Of a DNA stretch of 31,645 nucleotides, positions 1-8,467 are shown piece after piece. This DNA comes from JAFGKM01 sp964403465 (GTDB taxonomy: Bacteria; Ratteibacteria; UBA8468; B48-G9; JAFGKM01). The notes beneath the pieces were generated by a model, which did no database searches, was not told where the DNA came from, and saw nothing but the letters and a program-made list of their open reading frames with translations. Made by a program: the position numbers and the translations under genes. The stretch covers positions 1-31,645 of the forward strand of contig CAYOFY010000012.1 of assembly GCA_964403465.1 (NCBI GenBank). The letters run 5' to 3'. Within the stretch, counting starts at the first letter, position 1. The number at the start of each line of letters is the position of its first letter.

Positions 1-250
<250 letters not shown>

Positions 251-266
251 TAATATGATTTCAACA

Positions 267-313
267 GGGCAGGAGGGTCGTATCGAAAGACATACCCCCC
301 CTGCCCTTTCTTA
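267..313 (+). terminator. Rho-independent terminator of the rRNA operon
   Basis: GGGCAGG at 267-273 pairs perfectly with CCTGCCC at 300-306. The stem continues through GGG/CCC (275-277 with 296-298) and GTAT/ATAC (280-283 with 292-295) around a GAAA-containing loop. One A-C mismatch and a small TC bulge interrupt it. The right arm runs into TTTCTTATTT. The position, just after 23S rRNA, fits an intrinsic terminator ending the rRNA transcript. Confidence 0.85.
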
Positions 314-329
314 TTTGTGCCTGTCTGGA

Positions 330-365
330 TTGACTGAGAAGATATTTTTCTGTAAAATAATGGTA
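330..365 (+). promoter_or_regulatory. Sigma70-type promoter for the pseudopilin gene, leaderless
   Basis: TTGACT at 330-335 (5 of 6 to the -35 consensus) and TAAAAT at 353-358 (5 of 6 to the -10 consensus) are separated by exactly 17 bases. The expected start of transcription, seven bases after the -10, is position 365, which is the A of the ATG of the following gene. No Shine-Dalgarno sequence precedes that ATG. The boxes and spacing are directly visible; promoter function and the start point are inferred. Confidence 0.7.
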
Positions 366-2404
366 TGAAGAAAAGCAAATTCCTCGCAGGTTTTACTCTG
401 GCGGAAATGACGATAGTTGTAACTCTTGTATCCTCTCTTTCCGTGGGCACGTATATGGGAGTACAGAAAGGCAGGGAAAGAGAATGTATTAATAATCTTC
501 AGCAGATCTATAAGGCCGCTTACATGTTTTCCATGGATAACGGTGTCATGCCTCCTGCCATATTTTTCCCGTCGTCAGAATCTGATCCGCACGGATTCCA
601 TAATATACTTGCACAATACGGGGTGGTGAAGGGAATACTCTTCTGCCCGTCGCTTCCGGAACAGGTTAACGTCAACGGTACAAATTACATATGGAATGAT
701 ACGGTAAGCGGCAAGAATGCTGATACCTTTCCCTCTTCAACATGGCTTATGACCGAGATGACGGCCGTAAGCAAAAATATCCCTGCTCCCCATACAGGCG
801 GTTTTGGTATTTTATACGTGGGTGGGAACGCGAGTACCGGACCAAGGGTTGTCTTTCCCGAAGTTGCTGTTGCTCAACAGCCTGTTCAGACGGAGAAAAA
901 GGAGGTAGGCAAGCCTGCTGAACAGAGGAAAACACCTCCTTTGAAGTCAGGATTGAACCTGCTGGCGGAGAAACAGGTGGTTGCCGGCGAGCCATTGAAG
1001 GTGTCGGCCTTCATGTCTGATTCTTCGGGCGAACCCCTTTCAATGAAACCAGGTAGATTGACCATAACAACGGATACCCCTGCGTATGTAGAGATACCAT
1101 CCTCGGTTGAAATAGGAAGCGGCGCGTCCATGATTGAATTCACCGCGGTCTTCAAGAAAGAGGGAAGGACCAGCGTAAAAGTGAGAGATGAAAATTCAGG
1201 GTTTGAATCCACATGCGAAATAGACGTGACCGCCGGGAGTCTTTACGGTTACGAATTTCCTCTGTTCCCCATAGCATGGGAGGCGGGGAAACCCCAGAAG
1301 GCGCGAATCTGCTCTTCTGACAGGTGGGGCAACAGGGTGGAATATACAGGAGAGGCGGTTATTGCATCCTCAACAGGCACTGTCTCTCCTGCGAAAGTCC
1401 TGTTGAACAAGGGTATGTGGGAAGGTGACCTGGTATTCAATACCGCTGCGGATAAAAACGCTCTGTATGTCGCAGGGGGGAACAGGATAGGTTTCAGCCA
1501 GGAGTTCAGCATCAGGAATTCAACACCGGCGGCGGCAAGAATAATATCTTCAGGCGAACCTGTGGCTGGCGCCGCTTATGAGATAGCCGTTTCGGTGGAG
1601 GATGCCTATGGAAACAGGTGCGTTGACTATGCGGGGACGCTTGATTTAATCCTGCCTGAAGGTGTGTCAGCTGATATGAAAAAGATTGTTATAAGTCCCG
1701 GGGATGCAGGTATGAGGAGAAACAGCCTGACTTTCTTCAGTGCGGGTGATAAAAAGATACAGGTATCCAATAGCGATGTCAAGGGTGAAAAAAGTTTTTA
1801 TGTCAATCCGGGAAATCTCGCAAGTTTCTCCATAAAGGAGATAGGTGTTCAGGAGGCAGGGAAACCGTTTGATATAGTTGTAAGAGCAACGGATACATGG
1901 GGCAACCAGGTGAAAGGCTTTTATCTGAAAGATTCTTCAGGTACTGCGGAATATGTCAACAGGGATCTCACCGCGGGTGTATGGATGGAGACAATCGTGA
2001 TAACGAAAGCGGGAGAGCATACCGTTTTCATGGATAACCAGAAGGGCATTAGCGGGAAATCCAACGTTTTTACGGTCAAGCCTGCCGCTCCGGAAAAGAT
2101 TGAAATAGCAGGTATTCCTCTGGCATTGACTGCAGGTGAGAGTTATGCGGGGAGCGTGGCGGTCGAGGACAGATTCGGCAATACAGTTTCTGATTATGGC
2201 GGAACCATCATTCTTGATCATCCCGAAGAATTAAGTGTAACCGGTACCTCCGGGGGTAAAAATCCGCTGAGTGTGGATATAAAGGCAGAAAAACCCGGGT
2301 ACTATAAACTTACGGCTCGCGATAAAGATAACAGTTCCATGGTGGCAGAAAAGAATATTTTCGTGATTGGCAGGGAAGGAGAAGAGAAAAAGGCAGATAG
2401 ATGA
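365..2404 (+). CDS. Type II secretion/type IV pseudopilin fused to tandem Ig-like domains
   Basis: 679 residues. The N-terminus is a class III signal: a short basic leader, cleavage expected at G9/F10 (GFTLAEM), the +5 glutamate at E14, and a hydrophobic helix to about residue 33. The pseudopilin head (to about 165) has the CxxNLxQI...DNG pattern and a CPS motif common in large pseudopilin families of uncultivated diderms. A Gln/Lys/Pro-rich linker (about 168-196) leads to roughly five beta-rich repeats of 90-95 residues. Four carry a (V/S/A)xDxxGN turn, at about 318-323, 412-416, 509-514 and 601-605, and two carry DYxGT (421-425, 610-614), as in bacterial Ig-like/invasin folds. The protein is probably displayed at the tip or side of a pseudopilus or exported by it; the binding partner is unknown. 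The start is fixed by the promoter and signal, as no ribosome binding site is present. The stop overlaps yfcE by 4 bases. Confidence 0.8.
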   Translation: MKKSKFLAGFTLAEMTIVVTLVSSLSVGTYMGVQKGRERECINNLQQIYKAAYMFSMDNGVMPPAIFFPSSESDPHGFHNILAQYGVVKGILFCPSLPEQVNVNGTNYIWNDTVSGKNADTFPSSTWLMTEMTAVSKNIPAPHTGGFGILYVGGNASTGPRVVFPEVAVAQQPVQTEKKEVGKPAEQRKTPPLKSGLNLLAEKQVVAGEPLKVSAFMSDSSGEPLSMKPGRLTITTDTPAYVEIPSSVEIGSGASMIEFTAVFKKEGRTSVKVRDENSGFESTCEIDVTAGSLYGYEFPLFPIAWEAGKPQKARICSSDRWGNRVEYTGEAVIASSTGTVSPAKVLLNKGMWEGDLVFNTAADKNALYVAGGNRIGFSQEFSIRNSTPAAARIISSGEPVAGAAYEIAVSVEDAYGNRCVDYAGTLDLILPEGVSADMKKIVISPGDAGMRRNSLTFFSAGDKKIQVSNSDVKGEKSFYVNPGNLASFSIKEIGVQEAGKPFDIVVRATDTWGNQVKGFYLKDSSGTAEYVNRDLTAGVWMETIVITKAGEHTVFMDNQKGISGKSNVFTVKPAAPEKIEIAGIPLALTAGESYAGSVAVEDRFGNTVSDYGGTIILDHPEELSVTGTSGGKNPLSVDIKAEKPGYYKLTARDKDNSSMVAEKNIFVIGREGEEKKADR

Positions 2405-2958
2405 GAATAGGCGTCCTGAGTGATACGCACGGCAGTTTAAAGGGATGGGAACTTGCATGGAAGATTTTCAGCGACGCTGATGCGATAATACACTGCGGGG
2501 ATTTATTCAATCATGGGCCGGGCAATCCTCTGCCCGATGGCTATTCCCCGGCGAAACTCCTGGAAACGTTCAATGGCATAAACAAACTTTTTCTTGTTGT
2601 GAGAGGCAATTGTGATTCAGAGGTTGACCAAAAATTCCTCAATATCCCCATGGTGTCTCCTTTCCTGGTGTTTCAAATTGGCGATATGCCGAGAATTGTT
2701 GCAACTCACGGGCATCACCTTGACGATACCCGATGGCTGGATATCTGTCGCAGGAAATGGAAAACTGATATCCTCCTGTCAGGGCATACCCACAGATGGA
2801 AGATTGATAAGATAGAAGGGATGTTCTGGCTGAACCCGGGAAGTCCTTCTCTCCCTGCGGCAGAACCATCGGCTGCCGTCATAGATACGGACAGCAAAGA
2901 ATTGCAGGTTTTTGATCTTGATACCCTTAGAGTCTTGAAAACTGAGAAATTCCTTTAG
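2401..2958 (+). CDS. yfcE: YfcE-family metallophosphodiesterase
   Basis: 185 residues, the usual size. It has the calcineurin-like phosphoesterase metal motifs: D8-x-H10 (SDTHG), D34 (HCGD), RGNCD with N70, H103 (THGH) and H129-x-H131 (GHTH). The stretches around NHGP, LPDGYSPAK and RGNCDSEVDQ closely match E. coli YfcE, a manganese-dependent phosphodiesterase active on artificial phosphodiester substrates and whose natural substrate is unsettled. The start ATG overlaps the stop of the pseudopilin gene (ATGA), so the two are probably translationally coupled, although a functional link to secretion is not evident. A cytosolic location is expected since no signal peptide is seen. Confidence 0.88.
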   Translation: MRIGVLSDTHGSLKGWELAWKIFSDADAIIHCGDLFNHGPGNPLPDGYSPAKLLETFNGINKLFLVVRGNCDSEVDQKFLNIPMVSPFLVFQIGDMPRIVATHGHHLDDTRWLDICRRKWKTDILLSGHTHRWKIDKIEGMFWLNPGSPSLPAAEPSAAVIDTDSKELQVFDLDTLRVLKTEKFL

Positions 2959-3020
2959 CTATTACAGAAAGTCGAACAAAAATACAACTTGGATTTTGAT
3001 TTTTCAACCGGGGATTCAAT

Positions 3021-4271
3021 ATGTCCAGTAAAATGTTGTCTGCAAAATGCAGGATAGAAGTTATATGTGTGGGCAGTGAACTCCTGTACGACAGGATCAA
3101 TACGGATGTCAACATCCTTGCCCGCATTCTGGCGGAAAGAGGGTTATTCATAAGCCGCTGTATTATTGTGGGAGACGATAAGAAGGAGATAGTTGATGCA
3201 GTGAGGTCTTCGTTAGGAAGAAGCGAAATAATCTTCGTTACGGGAGGCCTTGGTCCCACTTCAGATGATATTACAAAGGAGAGTATCGCAGAACTTGCGG
3301 GTAAGAAACTCTTTTTTTCGGAAGAAGTGTGGACGAAGATATTGAAAAGGTTCCACGACCGAAACATGAGAACCATTCCAGAAATAAACAGGAAACAGGC
3401 GTATGTTATTGAAGGTTCTGATATTATGGGGAATGATGCTGGCACTGCCCCTGGATTTGTTGTCAAAAAAGGTAAAAAGAAAATAGTGATTTTGCCCGGG
3501 CCTCCTGTTGAACTTATGCCGATGGCTGAGAGATATGCCGGAACGCTGAGAGTCAGGGATAAAGCGGGGAAATTGAGAATCCATCGTTTCGGCATAGCGG
3601 GTATTTCTGAATCAGCGGTGGAGGAAACAGTAAATCCTTTTCTGGAGAGTTTCGATACGAAATACACAATTCTTGCCCATCCGCAGATGATAGAACTTCT
3701 CGTAACTTTCGGTCCTGGAATGAAAAAAATCAGGGAAACAGAGGAGTTTTTCAAGCAGAAGTTCGGGGATGGTTATCTGGGGCTTGACCCCCCTTCCCTG
3801 CCGGAGGTCATAGGTAATCTGCTGCGCGACAGGAAATGGAAAATTGCCATTGCCGAATCCTGCACCGGGGGACTTGCCGGAAAATTGCTCACGGATATAC
3901 CTGGAAGTTCCGAATTTTTCAGCGGTTCATTCGTTGTTTACAGCAATCTTCTGAAAAAGAGAGTTCTGAAAATACCCAGGAGTGTACTGAGAAAACATGG
4001 CGCGGTGAGTGAACAGACTGCCCTGTATATGGCAAAAGGAGCCAGAAAGACGGGCAAGGCTGATGTTTCTTTAAGTATTACAGGAATAGCAGGTCCTGCC
4101 GGTGGTTCTCCGGAGAAACCCGTAGGTCTTGTGTATATAGGCGTGGGAATGCCGAAAAATAAATTTTATGTATACAGGTTCCTTTTCCCCGGAAACAGAG
4201 AACGCATAAGAGAAAGGGCTGTCTATCAGGGTTTTATCCAAATAAGGAGACATATAATTGATGAGAAATAG
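3021..4271 (+). CDS. cinA: CinA-family protein (MoaB-like domain plus NMN amidohydrolase domain)
   Basis: 416 residues with both CinA domains. The N-terminal molybdopterin-binding-like domain (about 10-170; COG1058 type, linked to ADP-ribose pyrophosphatase activity in some members) shows GSELLYDRINTD and TGGLGPTSDDITKE. The C-terminal CinA/PncC domain (about 265-410; deamidates nicotinamide mononucleotide in the NAD salvage cycle) shows AESCTGGLAG, GSFVVYSN and GIAGPAGGSPEKPVG. GGGGA six bases before the ATG supports this start. There are 62 bases to yfcE, without a clear terminator. The end overlaps mltG by 11 bases. Whether it has any competence role cannot be read from the sequence. Confidence 0.9.
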   Translation: MSSKMLSAKCRIEVICVGSELLYDRINTDVNILARILAERGLFISRCIIVGDDKKEIVDAVRSSLGRSEIIFVTGGLGPTSDDITKESIAELAGKKLFFSEEVWTKILKRFHDRNMRTIPEINRKQAYVIEGSDIMGNDAGTAPGFVVKKGKKKIVILPGPPVELMPMAERYAGTLRVRDKAGKLRIHRFGIAGISESAVEETVNPFLESFDTKYTILAHPQMIELLVTFGPGMKKIRETEEFFKQKFGDGYLGLDPPSLPEVIGNLLRDRKWKIAIAESCTGGLAGKLLTDIPGSSEFFSGSFVVYSNLLKKRVLKIPRSVLRKHGAVSEQTALYMAKGARKTGKADVSLSITGIAGPAGGSPEKPVGLVYIGVGMPKNKFYVYRFLFPGNRERIRERAVYQGFIQIRRHIIDEK

Positions 4272-5253
4272 GATAATTTCAATCACTGTGGTTGTATTTG
4301 TACTCGGAGTTCTTTTCATGAAGGTAATCACGTTGCCTCCCAATCTGAAAACTGCAAAGCTTGTGGAGATACCCGAAGGAGCCACGGCAGTTGAGATAGC
4401 AAGGAGACTGGAAGAAAAACATGTGGTAAAAAAGGCGAACTGGTTTCTCTATCTTACTAACAGATACGGGTCACAGGGAAAATTGCAGGCAGGCATATAT
4501 GAATTTTCAGGAAGGACTCCCCTGAAGAAGGTTATATCAATGATAGTCAGGGGGGAAGTCGTGCTTATCAGGGTAACCGTTCCTGAAGGATATACTGTAA
4601 AAGAAATTGCCGAGTTGCTCGAGAACAAAAAGTTGGTCGACAGTAGAGAATTCATTCAATACGCCCGGGATAATAAGAAACTTGAGGGAATGCTTTTCCC
4701 TGATACATATTTTTTCCCGCACAACGTCTCGACTGAGGCGATAGCAAGCACAATGTTCAGAAGATTCATGAACGTTTTCGGTGAAATATACGGCAAGGAA
4801 ATAACGGATTCCAATTTCAAAAAGGTCAGGGAAATCGTGACAATAGCGTCAATAGTGGAAAAAGAAGCGATGTACAGCAATGAGCGTGAAATAATTGCGG
4901 GCATCATATATAAAAGGCTCAAAAAGAATATGTCCATACAGAGTTGTTCAACCGTCATATATGCACTGGGCATGCCAAAATCCCGCCTTTCAGGTAAGGA
5001 TCTAAACATCAAGTCTCTCTACAACACATACGTGCACAGGGGACTTCCTCCGGGGCCCATATGCAATCCGGGCTTCAGTTCTCTCAAGGCGGCGGTGAAT
5101 CCCAAGAAGACCGATTACCTTTATTTTGTTTCCATGGGTGACGGGAGAAACTACTTTTCAAAAACCTACCAGGAACACCTTGCCGCATCAAAGAGATTCC
5201 TTTCTTCGGGAACAGCATCAGAAACTTCTTCCGTTCGCCAGAACTCCGAATGA
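4261..5253 (+). CDS. mltG: Endolytic murein transglycosylase MltG (YceG-like)
   Basis: 330 residues. One N-terminal membrane helix (about 5-22) is followed by a LysM-like segment and the YceG catalytic domain. The catalytic-site motif ASIVEKEA carries the glutamate equivalent to E. coli E218, followed by IAGIIYKRL and the late family motif GLPPGPICNPG. MltG cuts nascent glycan strands at the outer face of the inner membrane and may set strand length. The ATG at 4261 follows AGGAGA (4245-4250) by 10 bases. A TTG one codon upstream (4258) is better spaced and is a possible alternative start. The gene overlaps cinA in another frame, so the pair is probably co-transcribed. It converges with tsaD across a 79-base gap. 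Confidence 0.92.
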   Translation: MRNRIISITVVVFVLGVLFMKVITLPPNLKTAKLVEIPEGATAVEIARRLEEKHVVKKANWFLYLTNRYGSQGKLQAGIYEFSGRTPLKKVISMIVRGEVVLIRVTVPEGYTVKEIAELLENKKLVDSREFIQYARDNKKLEGMLFPDTYFFPHNVSTEAIASTMFRRFMNVFGEIYGKEITDSNFKKVREIVTIASIVEKEAMYSNEREIIAGIIYKRLKKNMSIQSCSTVIYALGMPKSRLSGKDLNIKSLYNTYVHRGLPPGPICNPGFSSLKAAVNPKKTDYLYFVSMGDGRNYFSKTYQEHLAASKRFLSSGTASETSSVRQNSE

Positions 5254-5332
5254 TACAGGCCTGATTTCTTAATCCTTGCCATGAAATTCAAATAATCAGG
5301 TCTCCATATATTGAAGCGATGGATGAATATAA

Positions 5333-6316
5333 CTATGTGGGTATAACTTCTATGTTTTTTGAGGATGGTTTGATGCCGTGTTGTACAAGAAAATATGTCA
5401 TCGCTGCCGGCATTATTCCGTTATCAAGACACAGTTTTTCATCGGGGACGAAAAATCTTACGTCTGTTCCACTCAACATATCGTAAAATCTGTTCCTTAT
5501 ATACCTGTTGCATGTGACGCCTCCTCCGAGCAGGAACGATTTGACATTGTACTTATGCAGACATCTTCTTGTTTTTTCAGTCAAAATATCGCCCACTGTT
5601 TTTTGAAATCCGGCGCATATGTCATGAATATTTCTGAAGCCGTTCTTCCTGACGTAATACAGAACCGCTGTTTTCAGACCACTGAAGCTGAAATCTGTGG
5701 AATCCTTCTCGAGCAGAATAACGGGAAATTTGATTTTCTGCTCATCCCCTTTTCTTGCAGTTTTTTCAATATGCGGACCTCCCGGAAAACCCAGTTCAAG
5801 TATCCTGCCGACCTTGTCGAAAGTCTCCCCGCAGGCGTCATCAAGTGTTCTTCCGGCAATCATGAAGTCCACAGGGCTGTGCATATGAAAAAAGGTTGTA
5901 TGTCCTCCAGATATGACAAGTCCCAAAGCGGGGAATCTTATTTCCGAGTTCATGAAATTTACAGCAAGATGCGAATGCAGGTGATCGACCTTATACAGCG
6001 GGACATCAAGTGCGTAAGCAAGAGAGCATGCAAATGAAACCCCGACCATAAGAGAACCCTTCAGACCAGGATGGTTTGTTACGCCGATATAGTTGATATC
6101 TGCGGCCTTGATTCCGCTGTATTCAAGAGTTTTCAAAAACAACTTATCAATTCGCTCGAGATGAGCTCTGCTTGCAAGTTCAGGCACAATTCCGCCGAAG
6201 ACAGAATGTATTTTTTCCTGACTGGCTACAAGATTGGCCGAAATTTTCCTGTTTTTTAGCAATCCGATTCCTGTTTCATCGCAAGAAGTTTCTATTCCGA
6301 CTATTATCATTGTCAT
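5333..6316 (-). CDS. tsaD: tRNA N6-threonylcarbamoyladenosine transferase TsaD
   Basis: 327 residues, typical for TsaD (Gcp/YgjD). It transfers the threonylcarbamoyl group from threonylcarbamoyl-AMP to A37 of ANN-decoding tRNAs together with TsaB and TsaE. It opens GIETSCDETG, has the metal-binding H112-x3-H116 (DHLHSHLA), ISGGHT and FSFSGLKTAV in the ASKHA fold, and a C-terminal LDNGIM in place of the usual TDNAAM, with the Asp kept. The ATG overlaps the upstream stop (ATGA). A second ATG two codons in (6310) is equally possible. tsaB and tsaE are not in the window. Confidence 0.95.
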   Translation of the reverse strand: MTMIIVGIETSCDETGIGLLKNRKISANLVASQEKIHSVFGGIVPELASRAHLERIDKLFLKTLEYSGIKAADINYIGVTNHPGLKGSLMVGVSFACSLAYALDVPLYKVDHLHSHLAVNFMNSEIRFPALGLVISGGHTTFFHMHSPVDFMIAGRTLDDACGETFDKVGRILELGFPGGPHIEKTARKGDEQKIKFPVILLEKDSTDFSFSGLKTAVLYYVRKNGFRNIHDICAGFQKTVGDILTEKTRRCLHKYNVKSFLLGGGVTCNRYIRNRFYDMLSGTDVRFFVPDEKLCLDNGIMPAAMTYFLVQHGIKPSSKNIEVIPT

Positions 6317-7176
6317 TCAAGAAGTGACGAGACTGGAACTATTTCCACACCTTCTTTCTCTATTTCGGGGATGATGTTTTTTAGAACGGATATTGTGTTT
6401 CTCCGTGCGTGGCCGATGCCTATCGCCTTACCTTGTTTTCTTGAAATCTCGACAAGTTCTTTCACCTGTTTTTGTATATATTCGGGACTCGAGTCGTTAT
6501 CAATAAAAATGTCCCTCTGGGCAGTTTTTATACCCATTTCCTTGGCCAGTGTGTAGCCTTTGCTTTGTTTTGCTGTAAGACTGTCGACGAAGAAAAGTCT
6601 CTTTTCGCGCAACTCTTCCATAAGGATCCGCATCTTTTCTTCATCGGATGTGAAGGAAGAACCCATGTGATTATTCAATCCTCTTATATGGGGATAGTAA
6701 CCCTTGATGTCCTCGTTAAATTGCTTTATGATTTCTTCATCCGTCATTTTCGTTTTTATTAATCCCTTATCATAAGACTGTGCCGGAGGGTTGGGCTCAA
6801 GGGGTAGATGCAATATCAGTTCAAACTCATCCTTTTTCCTCATTGCTTCAAAAATATCCTTGCTGTAGGGAGCCTTGGGCAGGAAGGAGAGGGTAAGGGG
6901 CCTGTTTATTTCTTCAATTTCCTTTATGATATCCTTGTTCCACCCTACATCGTCTATAATAAAGGCAATCTGCAGTTTGCCTGTCTTTTCACGAGGAATG
7001 ATTTTCTTCTTTATTATCGGCAACTTCAATCTTCCTATAACCGGACCGACAGTCCTGTCTTTTCTGTATTCTCTGAGGATTCCCGTTATTGCCAGGAGTA
7101 TGCACAATACCAGGAACAACAAAAGAGGCAAAAACGGAGAGAGCCGCTCTTCAGGTATTCTGTTTCTCTTGGACAT
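6313..7176 (-). CDS. Divergent polysaccharide deacetylase family protein (DUF610/YibQ-like)
   Basis: 287 residues from the chosen ATG. An N-terminal membrane anchor (about 15-34) precedes a NodB-like barrel of the divergent polysaccharide deacetylase family. Visible signatures are IAFIIDDVGW, LTLSFLPKAPYS, ELILHLPLEP, LNNHMGS and FFVDSLTA. These correspond to the family's strand and metal-site positions, although activity has rarely been shown for this family. Placement beside a periplasmic S41 protease resembles the common YibQ-CtpA neighbourhood in diderms, suggesting envelope or septal wall work. No ribosome binding site precedes 7176. A TTG at 7221 with GGGGA eight bases upstream is an alternative start that would add 15 residues. 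It overlaps ctpA by 26 bases and tsaD by 4. Confidence 0.82.
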   Translation of the reverse strand: MSKRNRIPEERLSPFLPLLLFLVLCILLAITGILREYRKDRTVGPVIGRLKLPIIKKKIIPREKTGKLQIAFIIDDVGWNKDIIKEIEEINRPLTLSFLPKAPYSKDIFEAMRKKDEFELILHLPLEPNPPAQSYDKGLIKTKMTDEEIIKQFNEDIKGYYPHIRGLNNHMGSSFTSDEEKMRILMEELREKRLFFVDSLTAKQSKGYTLAKEMGIKTAQRDIFIDNDSSPEYIQKQVKELVEISRKQGKAIGIGHARRNTISVLKNIIPEIEKEGVEIVPVSSLLE

Positions 7177-8353
7177 TGTTGTTTGAGACAATCTTTCTAA
7201 GTACTTCAAGTGCTTTATCAAACTGCAAATCCCCGGCCTCTCCCGGTATTACAATAGTATCTTCGGGCATCTCAATCGCCACATCTGGTTCGATGCCCTT
7301 TCCCTCAATGCAAATACCGGAAGGTGTGTAATAATGAGCAATGGTTAATTTAAGAGAAGAGCCGTCTTTGAGAGGTATCAGGTTCTGTACCGATCCCTTG
7401 CCGAAAGTCTTCGCTCCTACGATGGTTATCTCCTTCATATTATCTTTCAATGCTCCGACGAGTATTTCCGACGCGCTTGCACTGCCCTGGTTGGTCAATA
7501 ATACCAACGGTTTACTCCAAACGGGATTTTTCCTGCTGTTGAAAGTATTCTTATCACTTTCTTCACGGCCCTGCGTATATACTATGAGCTTGTCTTTGGG
7601 CAGGAATAATTCGCTGACATCAATTGCGGAACTGAGAAGACCTCCGGGATTGTTCCTGAGGTCGAGAATAATTCCGTCAATATTCTTCTCATTAAGGCTC
7701 TGCAGTACCGTGGAGAGGTCTGCCGCGGTTCTCTCCTGGAAATCTCTGATCCTGACATAGGCAAGGTTCCCTTCAAGATCCTTTTCCTTGATTGACTTCA
7801 CTTTTATGACATCCCTTACAAGAGTAAATTTCTTCAGGTCAGAGGCTCCGGTTCTAAGAACACTTATGGTTACCTCCGTACCCTTTGGCCCTCTGAGTTT
7901 TTGCGCGGCTTCAAAAGTGCTGAAACCCTTTGTTGATTCCCCGTTAATCTCTATTATCTTGTCGCCGGTCTTTATCCCTGCATTCCATGCAGGAGTTTCT
8001 TCTATAGGGCTCACAACTGTTATTATTCCATCCTTGAGCGTTATCTCCATTCCCACTCCGTGGAATTCACCCTTTGTTTCAATATGAAGTTCCTGTGTAA
8101 GATCAGGCTCAAGGAAGGAACTGTAAGGATCCAGGGAACCGAGCATGCCCTTCAGCGCTCCATAAACAAGTTTCTTATTTTCCACCGGTTCTATGTATTG
8201 ATTCTGGACAATTTTCATCGCATCAATAAAAAGCTCAATGTTCCGGTAAACTTCTTCCTCCTGCTTGCGGGCCTGGGAAACCCTTGCGTCGCCTCCTATT
8301 ATAACTGCAAGAGAAAACATACTGATAACCGTCAATAACACTTTTTTCTTCAT
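7151..8353 (-). CDS. ctpA: Carboxy-terminal processing protease (S41 family, PDZ)
   Basis: 400 residues. A signal peptide (about 1-22) is followed by the substrate-gating N-terminal helices, a PDZ domain (about 97-180; FHGVGMEI, GDKIIEING) and the S41 protease domain (about 190-370). The serine/lysine dyad is in NQGSASASEI (S293) and GAKTFGKGSVQ (K319). DLRNNPGG is the conserved oxyanion region. These periplasmic proteases trim C-termini of exported or wall-remodelling proteins. AGGAGG lies seven bases before the ATG. A 114-base gap separates it from gatB, with no convincing promoter. Confidence 0.94.
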   Translation of the reverse strand: MKKKVLLTVISMFSLAVIIGGDARVSQARKQEEEVYRNIELFIDAMKIVQNQYIEPVENKKLVYGALKGMLGSLDPYSSFLEPDLTQELHIETKGEFHGVGMEITLKDGIITVVSPIEETPAWNAGIKTGDKIIEINGESTKGFSTFEAAQKLRGPKGTEVTISVLRTGASDLKKFTLVRDVIKVKSIKEKDLEGNLAYVRIRDFQERTAADLSTVLQSLNEKNIDGIILDLRNNPGGLLSSAIDVSELFLPKDKLIVYTQGREESDKNTFNSRKNPVWSKPLVLLTNQGSASASEILVGALKDNMKEITIVGAKTFGKGSVQNLIPLKDGSSLKLTIAHYYTPSGICIEGKGIEPDVAIEMPEDTIVIPGEAGDLQFDKALEVLRKIVSNNNVQEKQNT

Positions 8354-8467
8354 AAAGAATTCCTCCTGGCCTTTCCTTGTTTGCGTGACTTATGATATCC
8401 AGTTCTGCCAAAATTCATGAGAACCCCATCCTTATTATCAAAAGAGTCCTTACGATTGTACCCTTTA
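8354..8467. other. Intergenic spacer between gatB and ctpA
   Basis: 114 bases. Apart from the strong ctpA ribosome binding site (AGGAGG) I see no convincing hairpin terminator or promoter. A GATAAT-like box without a matching -35 is too weak to call. Confidence 0.5.

Noticed and set aside
251..364. A 5S rRNA gene or tRNA after 23S
   Set aside because: The space is only 114 bases and about 47 of these form the terminator; no 5S or cloverleaf pattern is present.
2927..3754. Long open frame on the minus strand opposite cinA (275 codons)
   Set aside because: Its product is a low-complexity Ser/Phe/Ile-rich sequence with no family motif, and the plus strand encodes an intact CinA across it.
5254..5332. 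Possible terminator between convergent mltG and tsaD
   Set aside because: CCTGATT (5260-5266) and AATCAGG (5294-5300) are complementary but 27 bases apart with no T run, too weak for an intrinsic terminator.
5378..6037. 219-codon plus-strand frame opposite tsaD
   Set aside because: tsaD is complete with its catalytic motifs; the opposing product has no recognisable domain.
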